Shown here piece by piece: positions 25,714 to 36,514 of a stretch of 62,419 bases of DNA. The stretch is taken from positions 1-62,419 of the forward strand of contig JAWXAT010000041.1 in assembly GCA_034439615.1 (NCBI GenBank). The letters are read 5' to 3'. Below the pieces are notes generated by a model. The model did not search any database and had not been told where the DNA came from. It worked only from the letters and a program-made list of their open reading frames with translations. The number at the start of each line of letters is the position of its first letter. The stretch's first letter is position 1. The DNA is from Oligoflexia bacterium (GTDB lineage Bacteria; Bdellovibrionota; Bdellovibrionia; JABDDW01). A program made the translations under genes and the position numbers.

Positions 25714-28107
25714 ATGAATCTCAGACCACTACGGCCAGATCAACAACAAAAACCACACACGCGGTGGAGCTATCAGAAAAACTCTGAAGACTTCATCGGG
25801 TGGGTGAATAAACTTGGTATCGAGAGAACCTTTGCTGGCCGAATTGCGCACGTTCTTGATACGCGTTTTAAACTCAGAAGTATTGCGCTTTTATTTTTAT
25901 TTTGTCTGGCCCTTAGCTTTTTTATTTCTTTAGATTACGATGTTTCTTATTCAGGTTTCAAAGAAGGTGACCTCGCCCGCACCGATATCAAAAGCCCTCT
26001 AGCTTTTGAAGTAATTGATATTGATCAAACAAATCGTAAACGTAGCGAATCAGAGTTAGGCATACCACCAGTCTACGATTATGACGTAAATCTCTATGAC
26101 CAACTTGCGACGCGTGTACGAACCGCCATGGGTACCATGCGTAAACTTTTGATCGAAGAGGGGTGGCCAAAAGAAAATTATGGCGCTCAAGTTCGTGAAT
26201 TTATGACTCGTCAGTCAGATTTTGAAACGACTCTTGGTGGTCTAAAAATTTCTAAAGAAAATTTTCATTGGCTTGCACTACAAAAATTTAAGCCCAGTGT
26301 TGAGTCAGCAGTTGTGCAAAGTCTTGAAAGATGGCGTGGTCAAAAAATTGTTGAAGACTCAAGTCTTTTCAGGGGTGATCGGATCATCGTAAATTTATTA
26401 GAGCGTGGAAGTAAAGGCGAAGAGTTTATTATCGATACTCAGTCTCTCATGGATGTTTCAGAAGTTCGCAATCGATTGGGTTCAAGAATTTACACAGGGT
26501 TTACTCGGCCAGTTGATATTGTGCAAATTACTGATTTTGTCAGATCACTTATTATCCCCAATCTTACTCTAAATAAACTTGAAACAGAAATGCGTAGGCA
26601 ACGTAATCGTGATGCAATAAGTGATGTCATTGTGCCCCTTAAAAAAGGACAAGTAATCGTCAGAGAAGGTTCTCCTATACAAAAAATTCATGTTACAATT
26701 TTAAATGAATTAAGAAAACTTCAAGCTTCAAGACATCAAGATTTTATTTCACTAATAACTGCACTTTTCTTTTTAGTACTTATAGTAAGTTATGGAAGTT
26801 TTTTATCCCGTTTTGTCACAAGAATTAATCTGACCACAAAAGATTTTGTTTCTATGGGTGTGATTGTTTTTCTTGTGACAGCCATCGCAAAATTTATGGC
26901 CTTTTTTGCCAATGCTGCTTTTATTGAGCAGTTTCCTAATGTTCCTGCGTCATTTTATACTTATCTTATTCCTGCAAGTGCCGGGGTGATGATTGTGGGG
27001 CTAACTATCCCAGCAGTGGAAGTTGTGTGGGGATTTTCACTTTTCATGGCTGTGGTTGTGGGTTTGCTACTCGAGAAAAATCTGACTTTCATGGCCTTAA
27101 CATTTACTTCAAGCATAATTGCAGCTCGTGGAGTTTATGGATGTAAAAAACGAAATGATCTTTATCTCGCCGGATTACGTACGGGGCTTGTAAATGCGCT
27201 TTTGATTTTTTGCGCTACACTTATGAGTAATCCTGCTCCTGAAATTTTAAAAACAGAACTTCTCTGGAACACGCCAGCTGGGTTTTTAAGTGGTTTACTG
27301 GCAAGTTTTATAGCCCTTACTTTGATTCCGCTTTGGGAATCACTTTTTGTATATACGACAGATGTTAAACTTCTAGAGCTCAGTAACCTTAATCATCCGT
27401 TATTAAAAGAGATGATCGTTAAAGCCCCAGGAACTTACCATCATAGTCTTGTGGTGGGGAGTATGTGTGAAACTGCCGCAGAAGCCATTGGCGCTAACCC
27501 GTTGTTAGCAAAAGTGTGTGCATATTATCATGATATTGGGAAAACAAATCACGCTCAGTATTTTATTGAAAATCAACGTGCTGGCGAAAATAGACATGAT
27601 CATTTAAATCCCACGATGAGTAAGACAATTCTCATTGCCCACGTAAAAGATGGCGTTGAGATGGGTTTAAAATACAAACTAGGTAAACCCATCATTGATG
27701 TTATTGAGCAACATCACGGTACAACACTGATTAGCTTTTTTTATCATCGTGCAAAAGAACATGAAGATGCAGACATGCACGAAACAAGTGAGGATGAATA
27801 CCGTTACCCGGGCCCAAAACCACAATTTCGTGAGGCCGCATTGTGCATGCTCGCAGATAGTATTGAAGCTGCCGCACGCACACTTGATGAGCCCACACCT
27901 GCACGCCTGCAAGGGATTGTGCACACCATAGTTCAGAAAAAATTCATGGATGGTCAGCTCGATGATTGCAGTATGACGCTTAAAGATCTAACCCTTATTG
28001 AAGAGGCATTTGGAAAAATCTTACTTGGTATTTATCATCAGAGAATTGATTATCCGACTGCACCTAGGCCTTCGGGCTCAAAGAAATCTCATTCAACTAC
28101 TGCGTAA
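25714..28107 (+). CDS. 7TM-HD phosphohydrolase (PgpH/YqfF-like)
   Basis: A large membrane protein with an extracytoplasmic N-terminal domain after the first helix (IALLFLFCLALSFFISL), a seven-helix membrane region near residues 335-545, and a cytoplasmic HD domain. The HD ligands include HHS near residue 575 and H606/D607 in YYHDIGK. In Listeria and Bacillus relatives this family degrades cyclic di-AMP; whether this organism makes that nucleotide is not shown here. The ATG follows AGGTG by six bases. The family often lies beside ybeY; here two minus-strand genes separate them. Confidence 0.88.
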   Translation: MNLRPLRPDQQQKPHTRWSYQKNSEDFIGWVNKLGIERTFAGRIAHVLDTRFKLRSIALLFLFCLALSFFISLDYDVSYSGFKEGDLARTDIKSPLAFEVIDIDQTNRKRSESELGIPPVYDYDVNLYDQLATRVRTAMGTMRKLLIEEGWPKENYGAQVREFMTRQSDFETTLGGLKISKENFHWLALQKFKPSVESAVVQSLERWRGQKIVEDSSLFRGDRIIVNLLERGSKGEEFIIDTQSLMDVSEVRNRLGSRIYTGFTRPVDIVQITDFVRSLIIPNLTLNKLETEMRRQRNRDAISDVIVPLKKGQVIVREGSPIQKIHVTILNELRKLQASRHQDFISLITALFFLVLIVSYGSFLSRFVTRINLTTKDFVSMGVIVFLVTAIAKFMAFFANAAFIEQFPNVPASFYTYLIPASAGVMIVGLTIPAVEVVWGFSLFMAVVVGLLLEKNLTFMALTFTSSIIAARGVYGCKKRNDLYLAGLRTGLVNALLIFCATLMSNPAPEILKTELLWNTPAGFLSGLLASFIALTLIPLWESLFVYTTDVKLLELSNLNHPLLKEMIVKAPGTYHHSLVVGSMCETAAEAIGANPLLAKVCAYYHDIGKTNHAQYFIENQRAGENRHDHLNPTMSKTILIAHVKDGVEMGLKYKLGKPIIDVIEQHHGTTLISFFYHRAKEHEDADMHETSEDEYRYPGPKPQFREAALCMLADSIEAAARTLDEPTPARLQGIVHTIVQKKFMDGQLDDCSMTLKDLTLIEEAFGKILLGIYHQRIDYPTAPRPSGSKKSHSTTA

Positions 28108-28121
28108 GCATATGAGTGAGA

Positions 28122-29414
28122 TTACGGCTCTTGTAATTCTGGATTTTTTGCAATCACGGTTGCAAAAACTGTCTCAAGTATAATTGAAATATGCACAAAG
28201 GTGAAAGAATGAAAGTGCGCTATCAGAGCGATGTCGCTTAAACCACGTAAATGGCTGAGATGTTTTTCTTTGTTCACGATTTCTCTTAATGATTGTGGAT
28301 TGCGAAAGCTTTTAAGTCGTTTGAGGATATCTTTTTTTGAAAATTCTTTATAGTAATAGTGAGATGGCCAAAGTGAAGCTTCGTGGTTTGTAGCGGCGAT
28401 AATGACTTTAATCTCGCTTTGAAGTTGAGGTGTGAGGCGATCAACAATGCTCTCAAAAAGTTCAAAAGTTTTATGAATAAATTTTTGTTTATTTTCAGTG
28501 TGATTATTTCTTGTCCATTGTAGTGGGTGACCAGTAAGGTCATGAGAAAAATAATTGGCTGCGGAAACATTTATTTGCTCATCATAATTAATGTTTTCAC
28601 CTTCAAGTATAACTGCTGGAAATATTCCTTGTTCAAACTTTCCCCAAAAATGGAAAAACTCTAAATCTGCAAATGTGGGCCAATACATGAACCCCTGGGC
28701 GGTCATAGAATAAATGATCTTTTTAGCAGCTGCAAGACGATGAGCTTGTATGGTGGAGGGTTCTATTGATGCTGCTTGTTTAAATATGAGTGGATATTGT
28801 GAAACAGTATTTTCCCAGTTTTGTTTACCTGCTATCAGCTCAAAGAACTCAGGCGCGATTTCGCCTTGTATGTAATTTTCAACTTCTCTTGATAAACGAC
28901 TAAATGAGTAAGGCAACCGAAATTCTTTTGTCGCTGCCTCAATGGCAAATAAGGAGTCGTTAACAAAACCTAGATACCAAGAGTATGTAACATCGTGATT
29001 TTTTAATTTTAATTCAGCTTCATTAAGTAAATAGGTGAGTGCTTCTTCTACATTAGAAACATTTTCAATCTGAGTTTGTCCCTTTTCATCATGCAAGTAA
29101 AAATACCTTTTTAATTTTTTATTGTTGTTATTGGTGTCTATGGCATTGCGAAGCCTCGTAATAAGGCTGGGAAGTTGTGCTTCAAAATGTGGAATCTTTA
29201 TTTTAAGTTTCTGCTCAAAGGTGAGCTTATCAAATTCTTTTTTTACCTCAAGAGCATCGTTCATTGAGGTTTCAGGATTTTTTAAATGTTGATAATGTGA
29301 TTTTTCAGAAAGTTGATTTAAAACCAGGTCACAATGGGGGCTTAGGTGTACAGCTAGTACCTTTTGGCATGTTAAGCTGAATAAAAGTATGAATAGAAAT
29401 ACAGAATTACGCAT
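28122..29414 (-). CDS. secreted protein, unknown function
   Basis: A 430-residue exported protein with a signal peptide (NSVFLFILLFSLTCQKVLA). The mature part is mostly helical with no motif I recognise. It contains two Cys (SPHCDLV and the one in the signal region) and a His-rich stretch near residues 290-345 (YFSHDLTGHPLQW, TNHEASLWPSHYYY) that could bind metal. It starts three bases after the upstream lipoprotein gene, so both form one transcript. Its 3' end faces the pgpH-like gene with a 14-base gap. Function unknown. Confidence 0.68.
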   Translation of the reverse strand: MRNSVFLFILLFSLTCQKVLAVHLSPHCDLVLNQLSEKSHYQHLKNPETSMNDALEVKKEFDKLTFEQKLKIKIPHFEAQLPSLITRLRNAIDTNNNNKKLKRYFYLHDEKGQTQIENVSNVEEALTYLLNEAELKLKNHDVTYSWYLGFVNDSLFAIEAATKEFRLPYSFSRLSREVENYIQGEIAPEFFELIAGKQNWENTVSQYPLIFKQAASIEPSTIQAHRLAAAKKIIYSMTAQGFMYWPTFADLEFFHFWGKFEQGIFPAVILEGENINYDEQINVSAANYFSHDLTGHPLQWTRNNHTENKQKFIHKTFELFESIVDRLTPQLQSEIKVIIAATNHEASLWPSHYYYKEFSKKDILKRLKSFRNPQSLREIVNKEKHLSHLRGLSDIALIAHFHSFTFVHISIILETVFATVIAKNPELQEP

Positions 29415-29417
29415 TTC

Positions 29418-30263
29418 TTATTTCTCAAAACCCAAAAGTTCGTAGCTTGTTTCTTTAACGACGTTCCCTTTTTCGTCTACAGCTTTTTCATAGACATAAA
29501 TCGTATCACCACCGCACGTAACGACGTTGCGAGTGAGAACGTCATTTGTTGTAATTACCGTGTGCGTAAAATCACCTTTGAATTCAGGAATACCTGTGCA
29601 TTTAATATTTGTGCTCGTAATCGTTTCATTTTTAAAATAGGCCTTTACCACTTTTTTATCAGCAAAGATGAAATTCCCAAAAGTACTTGTTGAAATTAAT
29701 TTTTCATTTTCGCCACTCGCAACACACTTTTGGATATCAGTTAAAACATCACGAAGACCAAGTGCGATTGAATCATATTTGCATTCAAGAGACTCCATGC
29801 CGCTTTTTCTTTTAATTTGACAAGTTTCTTCAAATTTCGCTCCCGGCTTCACAGTCTCAAGGCTTGAGGAGTCTTTATATGTGCTGATAATTTTAAATCC
29901 TGATTTATTTTGTGAAGTAATTTTTGAATTAAGTGTTAGTGAAATTTTAGCATCACTTGAGTATTGTTCAAATGCTTCAGTGTAGGTTCGAGGTAATGCT
30001 AGATTAACTGTGGCTGATTGTTCAGACTCACCTTGAACTTTACAACCTTTTGAGTAAACTTCAGTGCTGGGATTAGTAGCTCCCCAGCGGTCTGTGGATT
30101 TGAACTGACCTTTAATATTACCAACTAATAATCCACCAGTGCTGGTATCTTTTTCAGAAACCAAAATCGACTCTTCAAAAGTTTTTTTGTCTTTTATTTC
30201 TTCAGTTTTTTTTGCGCACGAAGCGACAATCGTTAGACATGTGAACAGTAATATAATCCGCAT
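29418..30263 (-). CDS. predicted lipoprotein, unknown function
   Basis: The protein has a lipoprotein signal (MRIILLFTCLTIVASC, lipobox VASC). The mature part of about 265 residues is rich in Thr, Ser and Lys, beta-rich, and has several Cys (GCKV, TCQI, LECKYD, QKCVAS, KCTG, CGGD) that may form disulfides in the periplasm or outside. No domain is recognised. The inner ATG is preferred over one four codons upstream because the signal then begins at residue 1. It is the first gene of a pair with the next secreted protein. Confidence 0.7.
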   Translation of the reverse strand: MRIILLFTCLTIVASCAKKTEEIKDKKTFEESILVSEKDTSTGGLLVGNIKGQFKSTDRWGATNPSTEVYSKGCKVQGESEQSATVNLALPRTYTEAFEQYSSDAKISLTLNSKITSQNKSGFKIISTYKDSSSLETVKPGAKFEETCQIKRKSGMESLECKYDSIALGLRDVLTDIQKCVASGENEKLISTSTFGNFIFADKKVVKAYFKNETITSTNIKCTGIPEFKGDFTHTVITTNDVLTRNVVTCGGDTIYVYEKAVDEKGNVVKETSYELLGFEK

Positions 30264-30403
30264 TTTGGCACCCATTGCTTAGGAAATAGGCAGTAAACCC
30301 GCCTGGTTTCCAATTGGTTACTTATGGTGAAATAAAAATGTCTCAAGTTGTGGGTAGTTCAAGATGCATACCAAATTATTGCTAAAATGCCCTCCTTCAC
30401 GCT

Positions 30404-30877
30404 ATGTATTGGGAGATGAAAAAAACTCGAATCGAATGTCATATTTTTTCAAAAAAACCCATACCCACAGTTAAGGCTATGGCTCTTTGTGAAAAGCTTT
30501 TTAAACTTTTTTCTCAAAATAAAATCATCAAAAAAGCTAAACCTCACTCCAAAGAACAGCCCTATTTGTCGCTGGTTTTTTTAGATACTCTGGCTGCACG
30601 CAAGCTTAATAAAAAATTTCGTCAAAAAGACTACGCTACCGATATTTTAAGCTTTGCCTCTGAAGAAAAAGGCATGGGTTTGGGTGAATTGGTCTTTTGC
30701 GAACCTGTTTTAAGACGCCAGGCCAAAGAACATAGACTTTCTTTTAAGCAAGAAATGGATTATCTCTTAATACATGGCTTTTTACATCTTTTGGGTTATG
30801 ACCATGAGAAGAGCCGCAAAGATGAAGTGAAAATGATGCGACTCCAAGATAAACTTTTTAAACGCTTGAGCAAATAA
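30404..30877 (+). CDS. ybeY: endoribonuclease YbeY
   Basis: YbeY is a zinc-dependent endoribonuclease for 16S rRNA 3' maturation and ribosome quality control. The hallmark HGFLHLLGYDH (three zinc His) is at about residues 125-135, and the conserved TDILSF is near 79-84. The length of 157 is typical. The exact start is uncertain: ATG 30404 lacks a ribosome binding site and ATG 30416 has GGGAG too close. It lies 12 bases upstream of prfB and opens a plus-strand run of envelope genes. Confidence 0.93.
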   Translation: MYWEMKKTRIECHIFSKKPIPTVKAMALCEKLFKLFSQNKIIKKAKPHSKEQPYLSLVFLDTLAARKLNKKFRQKDYATDILSFASEEKGMGLGELVFCEPVLRRQAKEHRLSFKQEMDYLLIHGFLHLLGYDHEKSRKDEVKMMRLQDKLFKRLSK

Positions 30878-30889
30878 GAAGGAAATACA

Positions 30890-32006
30890 ATGTCACTGTC
30901 AGTACATGCAACCGAAGTTAAAGCAATTCTTGAAAAGTTAAAAACCCGTGCTGAAGACTTGCGGAGCTATCTTTGACATCGATAACAAACGATCTCGACT
31001 TAACGAAATAAATCAACTCACAGAGCGTCCCGAAGTTTGGAACAATCAAAAAGAAATGCAAAAGCTCCAAAAAGAGCAAAGCCTTTTATCAAAAGCCATA
31101 AGTGAATTTGATTTGCTCAAAAGCATGGTTGAAGATGGACTCGTACTTTTAGAACTCGCTCAAGAAAGTAAAGACGAAGAGAGTTTTAGTGAAGTTCAAG
31201 GGTCACTTCCGGGTGCAGAAAAACTAGCCGATAATTTAGAACTTAAAAAAATGTTAGGTGGACCTGCTGATTTGAGCAGTGCCTATTTGACAATTAATTC
31301 TGGTGCTGGTGGCACTGAAGCTTGTGATTGGGCGGGAATTCTCATGCGCCTTTATACCCGCTGGGGTGAGCATCATGGTTATAAAGTCGAACTTCAAGAT
31401 CTCACGCCCGGTGATGGTGCTGGAATTAAATCATGCACCATGAGTTTTGAAGGTGAGTATGCATTTGGATATTTAAAAGCAGAAAGCGGTGTACATAGAC
31501 TTGTGCGTATTAGTCCGTTTGATTCCAATGCGCGCAGGCACACAAGTTTTGCATCTATATTTGCTTATCCTGAAGTTGAGGACGACGTTGAAATTGAAAT
31601 CAAAGACGTAGATTTAAAAACAGACACCTTCAGAGCAGGTGGTGCTGGCGGACAACACGTAAATAAAACAGAATCTGCTGTTCGTATCACTCATATGCCC
31701 ACGGGTATTGTCGTTCAATGTCAAAGTCAGCGCAGTCAGCACGCAAACAAAGACAAAGCAATTAAGATGTTACGTGCACGTTTATATGAAAAACGAATTG
31801 AAGAACAAAATAAAGAACGCGATAAAATGAATTCTGTGAAAAAAGCTATCGAATGGGGTTCACAAATCAGAAGTTACGTTATGCAGCCATACCAACTTGT
31901 TAAAGATCATCGCACTGATCATGAAACGGGAAATGTTAATGCCGTCATGGATGGTGAGATTGATGATTTCATATACGCTTTCTTAAGGTCACAAACGAAT
32001 GTTTGA
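30890..32006 (+). CDS. prfB: peptide chain release factor 2 (with programmed +1 frameshift)
   Basis: RF2 terminates translation at UGA and UAA. The first 28 codons run from ATG 30890 (AAGAAGGA upstream) to CTT at 30971, then an in-frame TGA. Shifting +1 at CTT TGA C resumes at GAC 30975 and gives a protein of about 371 residues, normal for RF2. The GGQ loop is visible as [18 protein letters not shown]. Cellular RF2 thus controls its own synthesis, as in most bacteria. An annotation lacking the frameshift would lose the N-terminus. The 3' end overlaps lolC by 8 bases. Confidence 0.95.
30963..30977 (+). promoter_or_regulatory. prfB programmed +1 frameshift site
   Basis: CTT TGA C at 30971-30977 is preceded by GGAG at 30963-30966, a weaker version of the Shine-Dalgarno-like stimulator found in E. 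coli (AGGGGG). The UAU spacer before CTT matches the E. coli spacing. Confidence 0.93.
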
Positions 32007-33228
32007 ACTCTGGGTCGTCTGGAGATACATGAAAACAAGACGGGGCCAGTTTTTTAACCTGGTTTCAATTTTGTCTATTATCGGGATGGCTTTAGGAATC
32101 GGGACACTCGTTGTCGTATTATCTGTTATCAGTGGTTTTGAATCTGCAATAAAAAATGCTGTTGTTGATGTGACCGGACACATCTTACTTCTCAAGCGTG
32201 GAGCCCCCCTTGATCCGTTAAGTGAATTAGAACCCAGGCTTCAAAAACTGGTTCCACAAATCACATCCACCACGCCCTTTGTACATGTTGAAGGCATGGT
32301 GGCGCATAAGGGAAAATTGGGTGGCGTTGTTGTTGAGGGTTTTGAACCAAACGATGTTGAAAAAACGCTCACACTAAGACCTCGCTTAGTTAAAGGAGAT
32401 TTTAACTTAGGGACTGGGCTTGAAAAATTTCCTCCTGTGATTATTGGTCAAGCATTGGCTGAAAAATTTGAATTACAAATTGGCGATGAAGTGAGTGTAG
32501 TTTTGCCTAAGAATAATTCAACAATGAAAGTTTTAGGCTTTAGCGCTAGGCTTAAAAAATTCAAAGTCGCAGGCATCATGGATATGGGCATGCATCAATA
32601 CGATACACGCTTTATGCTCACTTCTGCAAAAGCTGCTCAAGATCTTGGTGGTCTTGGCCCCGTCTATACTGGCCTAAGAATTAAACTCACCGATGCCGAT
32701 TTAGCACGTGATGCAAGTTTTCTCATTTCGACAGAGTTAGGGCTTATGTATTTAACTCGCGATTGGGTTGAATCAAATCACAATCTTTTTGCTGCTATAA
32801 AGCTTGAAAGAATTGTGATTTTTATTGTCATGCTTTTTATGACTGTTGCAGCATGTTTTAATATCGCAAGCACACTTTTTATTTCAGTGCTTCGGCGCTA
32901 CGGCGATATCAGTGTTTTTAAAACCATGGGTGCAACTCAAGCAAGGCTTGTAAGATTTTTTAGTCTTCAAGGCATGGTACTAGGGGCCCTTGGTAGTATT
33001 TTAGGAATAGCTCTAGGTTTAAGTGTGTGTTTAGTAATTGCAAAGACCAATTTCATTTATGTGCCAGCTGCAGTTTATCATTTGAACCGTCTGCCGGTTG
33101 AGGTTCGTATGATTGATATTATTATGATTTTAGCGAGTTCATTTTTGTTATGCTTTCTTTCGACCCTAGCTCCAGCTATAAAAGGTGCAAAGCTTCATCC
33201 TGTTGAGGGATTAAAATATGACTCGTGA
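31999..33228 (+). CDS. lolC: lipoprotein-releasing ABC transporter permease LolC/LolE
   Basis: The permease of the Lol complex extracts outer-membrane lipoproteins from the inner membrane. One N-terminal helix (about 20-48, [20 protein letters not shown]) is followed by a periplasmic domain of about 220 residues and three C-terminal helices. The SGFE segment after helix 1 is typical of LolC/E. Only one permease gene is present beside lolD, suggesting a homodimeric arrangement rather than the LolC-LolE heterodimer of E. coli; a second copy elsewhere cannot be excluded. It overlaps lolD by 11 bases. Confidence 0.93.
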   Translation: MFELWVVWRYMKTRRGQFFNLVSILSIIGMALGIGTLVVVLSVISGFESAIKNAVVDVTGHILLLKRGAPLDPLSELEPRLQKLVPQITSTTPFVHVEGMVAHKGKLGGVVVEGFEPNDVEKTLTLRPRLVKGDFNLGTGLEKFPPVIIGQALAEKFELQIGDEVSVVLPKNNSTMKVLGFSARLKKFKVAGIMDMGMHQYDTRFMLTSAKAAQDLGGLGPVYTGLRIKLTDADLARDASFLISTELGLMYLTRDWVESNHNLFAAIKLERIVIFIVMLFMTVAACFNIASTLFISVLRRYGDISVFKTMGATQARLVRFFSLQGMVLGALGSILGIALGLSVCLVIAKTNFIYVPAAVYHLNRLPVEVRMIDIIMILASSFLLCFLSTLAPAIKGAKLHPVEGLKYDS

Positions 33229-33928
33229 TAATAACATTCTCATTTCAGCTCGTGGAATAAAGAAGACCTATACTTCTGAACCTGACCCAAGTTTACCCAA
33301 GAACGCTATTACAAAAATTGATGTTCTTAGAGGCCTTGATTTAGATATCTACATTGGAGAAGCGGTTTGTATTATGGGTAGTAGTGGTGCTGGAAAATCA
33401 ACACTTCTTCATTTATTGGGAGCCCTTGATCGTCCGTCGTCAGGTACAGTTCATTTTAGACAGCGAGATATTTTTGCTTTGAATGATGATCAACTCAGCG
33501 TATTTCGAAACAAAACCATGGGATTTGTTTTTCAATTTCATCATCTACTCTCTGAATTCACAGCCCTTGAAAATGTCATGATGCCTGCTCTTATTGGGGG
33601 AATCAGTTTTCGTGAAGCCCGTGGATCTGCAGAGCAGTTACTTAAAGAATTAGGTCTTCAGGATCGACTTCACCACAGACCCGCCACTATGAGTGGTGGT
33701 GAGCAGCAAAGAGTTGCCATAGCCCGTGCCCTTGTTCGACAACCTGCTGTGGTTTTTGCAGATGAACCCACGGGAAATCTAGATCAAAAAAACGGCCAAC
33801 AAGTACAAAATCTACTATTTGAACTCCAAAAACGTCGTGGCTTAACTCTAGTGACTGTCACTCACGATTTTGAGTTTGCACGAAAATTTCCAAAACTTAA
33901 AACAATGCGTGACGGGCAATGGCACTAA
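33218..33928 (+). CDS. lolD: lipoprotein-releasing ABC transporter ATPase LolD
   Basis: The ATPase that powers LolC/E. Walker A is GSSGAGKST (54-62), the Q-loop Gln is Q106 in FVFQFHHLL, the signature is SGGEQQR (159-165), and Walker B is VVFADEPTG (178-186). The FQFHHLL segment after the Q-loop is typical of LolD and MacB relatives. The length of 236 fits. It follows the permease with an overlap. A 144-base gap without a visible terminator separates it from bamA. Confidence 0.95.
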   Translation: MTRDNNILISARGIKKTYTSEPDPSLPKNAITKIDVLRGLDLDIYIGEAVCIMGSSGAGKSTLLHLLGALDRPSSGTVHFRQRDIFALNDDQLSVFRNKTMGFVFQFHHLLSEFTALENVMMPALIGGISFREARGSAEQLLKELGLQDRLHHRPATMSGGEQQRVAIARALVRQPAVVFADEPTGNLDQKNGQQVQNLLFELQKRRGLTLVTVTHDFEFARKFPKLKTMRDGQWH

Positions 33929-34072
33929 CGGTTATGACGCGGCACTTCTAAATCGCGAAGGTTTTTGAATTCATTGGTTTTTTAAGTATTCCTCTTTTGA
34001 CAAACAGAATAAGAGCTGTTAGCATGTGTTGTTTTTGTGTAAATATATGAAATCACTGGGGTTTTAACAAAA

Positions 34073-36499
34073 TTGAAGATTCGTAAAAGAATTTTTTTGC
34101 TGAGCATTTTTATGTGGGCAATGCACTTGGCATTACCTGCGACTAATTTACTTGCTGCTCCTCAAAAAAAATCAAAATCTAAAACTGTAGAAGCGCTCCC
34201 TAAAAAAACTCTCATGCGAAACCCAAGACCTGTTGAAAGTAGCCCTGGGCGTGCTGTTGTTGTTTCGGGAACTGTTTCAAAAATCAGTGTTACTGGTACT
34301 AAAAAAATCGAACCTGATGCTATTCGCGCAAAACTGAAATCAAAAGTTGGCGAACCCATCACTTCCGAGAGTTTACGTGCTGATGTTCAAAGTATTTATG
34401 ACATGGGTTATTTCTATAACGTTGAAGTTGATAAACAATCTGTTGGCGGTGGAGTTGAACTCACTTATAAAATAACTGAAAAACCATCAGTTGTTGAAAT
34501 CATTTATAAGGGCAATGATCGTGTCGATAAAGATGATCTTCAAGAAGCGGCGTCATTAAAGCAATATACTATCCTTGATCAAAATAAGATTCGTGAAGCT
34601 GTTGATAAGATGAGTAAGCTTTACGAAGACAAAGGTTTTTTTCTAGCGCGCATTCAATCAAAAGTTGAAGATGTAAAGCCTGGAGAAGAAGTAAAACTCA
34701 CTTTTGACATTAAAGAAAATGATAAAGTAAAAGTAAAAAAAGTAACATTCCTAGGCAACAGAGCCTTGCTTGATTCTAAGCTTAAGGCTTCAATGCAAAC
34801 ACAAGAGGGTGGATTTTTTAGCTGGCTCTCTTCATCAGGTGGTTACAAGCAAGATGCCTTTGATCGAGATGTCAGTGTTTTAAATTATCTGTATTTCAAT
34901 GAAGGTTATGTACAAGTTAAAATCGATCGACCTCAAGTATACGTGAGCCCTGATAAACGCAGTATATCAATTACTATTCGTATCGAAGAGGGTGAGCAGT
35001 TTAGCGTCGGAAAAGTTGATTTCGCAGGGGATCTTCTTTTTTCAAAAGAAGAATTATTTGAATCAACAGAAATTCAAAAATCAGGAATCTTCGTATACGA
35101 AACACTCCAAAAAGATCTTAAGACATTGCAGTTTAAATACGGTGATTTGGGTTACGCATTTGCCAATATTATTCCAAAAACTACCATTCGTGAGAAAGAG
35201 CGATTGGTTGATATTTCTTTTGAAGTTGAAAAGGGTCAAAAAGTTTACTTCGGCACAATAACAGTTACCGGAAATACCAAAACACGAGACAAAGTTGTGC
35301 GTCGTGAATTGAAAATTCGCGAAGGTGAACTGTATAATGAGACACGTAAACGTAAATCAGAAGAGAACGTAAAACGTCTTGGTTATTTCAGCGAAGTTAT
35401 CTTTAACACTTCAACACCTCCTGATAGTCCAACGATATTGAATATGGATATTCAAGTAAAAGAGAGAAGTACTGGAACAATTCAAGTAGGTGCTGGTTAT
35501 AGCACAATTGGTGGGTTCTTATTTCAAGGTCAAATCAATCAGACAAACTTATTTGGTAAAGGCCAGGTATTGGGTTTTTCACTTAATGTGAATTCGTTAG
35601 GACAAACCTATAATTTAGGTTTTACAGAGCCTTATTTTTACGACACCGAATGGTCACTTGGATTTGATGGTTACAAGGCCCTTAATAAACGCGCAAATTA
35701 TGATGAAGTAAAAGGCGGCGGTGATATTCGTTTAGGTCACCCTATTGCTGAATATCTCAATGGCTACATCACTTACAAACTCGATGGCACCGAAGTACAT
35801 ATGGATCCCTATGCGGATTTGAATTTATATGATCCAAAAACAGTAAGTGGTATTACAAGTTCAATTACAGGTTCTGTGGTCTATGATCAGCGAAATGATC
35901 GTTGGGCTCCAACAAATGGATATTTTGCCAGCATTTCTATGGAGCAAGCCGGTGGCCTATTAGGTGGTACAAAAGAATATACAAAAGGTCTTGGTAACGC
36001 TCGGGCATATAAAGAAATTTTTTGGAAACTTGTAGTGCGTAACAATCTTAATTACGGTTTTATTACTGCACCTCAAGGTAAATCAGTTCCATTTAACGAA
36101 CTATTTCTCTTGGGCGGTGCAAACAGTCTTCGTGGTTACAATTGGTTTAGCATTGGTAAAAAACGCTTGGCCACATGTTGTCAGCCTGGAACAAATAACG
36201 CAGCCGTTGCTCTAACATCGCCTCGACTTGTTTCATATGGCGGTACTCAAGAGCTCTTTTATCAAGGTGAGATTGAATTTCCTCTCGTGACTGAGGCCCA
36301 GATCAAGGGCGTTTTATTTTATGACGTTGGAACCGCTGATGATGCTATTTTGGTATCAGCATTACGTCAGGATATGGGATTTGGATTTAGATGGTTTTCA
36401 CCAATCGGGCCGTTGCGCTTTGAATGGGGATTCCCGATTGATCGTCTCCCTGATGAATCGTTTAGTAATTTTGAATTTAGTATTGGATCACCCTTTTAA
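34073..36499 (+). CDS. bamA: outer membrane protein assembly factor BamA
   Basis: BamA inserts beta-barrel proteins into the outer membrane. It has a signal peptide ending near LLAAP, five POTRA repeats over about residues 45-430, and a C-terminal barrel. The loop-6 motif is SLRGYNW (685-691), with R687 as the key Arg. The protein ends with SIGSPF, whose last Phe fits the barrel signature. An extra loop with ATCCQPG follows loop 6, where a vicinal Cys pair is unusual. The start is TTG. It is followed by skp, the chaperone for its substrates. Confidence 0.95.
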   Translation: MKIRKRIFLLSIFMWAMHLALPATNLLAAPQKKSKSKTVEALPKKTLMRNPRPVESSPGRAVVVSGTVSKISVTGTKKIEPDAIRAKLKSKVGEPITSESLRADVQSIYDMGYFYNVEVDKQSVGGGVELTYKITEKPSVVEIIYKGNDRVDKDDLQEAASLKQYTILDQNKIREAVDKMSKLYEDKGFFLARIQSKVEDVKPGEEVKLTFDIKENDKVKVKKVTFLGNRALLDSKLKASMQTQEGGFFSWLSSSGGYKQDAFDRDVSVLNYLYFNEGYVQVKIDRPQVYVSPDKRSISITIRIEEGEQFSVGKVDFAGDLLFSKEELFESTEIQKSGIFVYETLQKDLKTLQFKYGDLGYAFANIIPKTTIREKERLVDISFEVEKGQKVYFGTITVTGNTKTRDKVVRRELKIREGELYNETRKRKSEENVKRLGYFSEVIFNTSTPPDSPTILNMDIQVKERSTGTIQVGAGYSTIGGFLFQGQINQTNLFGKGQVLGFSLNVNSLGQTYNLGFTEPYFYDTEWSLGFDGYKALNKRANYDEVKGGGDIRLGHPIAEYLNGYITYKLDGTEVHMDPYADLNLYDPKTVSGITSSITGSVVYDQRNDRWAPTNGYFASISMEQAGGLLGGTKEYTKGLGNARAYKEIFWKLVVRNNLNYGFITAPQGKSVPFNELFLLGGANSLRGYNWFSIGKKRLATCCQPGTNNAAVALTSPRLVSYGGTQELFYQGEIEFPLVTEAQIKGVLFYDVGTADDAILVSALRQDMGFGFRWFSPIGPLRFEWGFPIDRLPDESFSNFEFSIGSPF

Positions 36500-36514
36500 A
36501 AAGGAGAGTATTTC

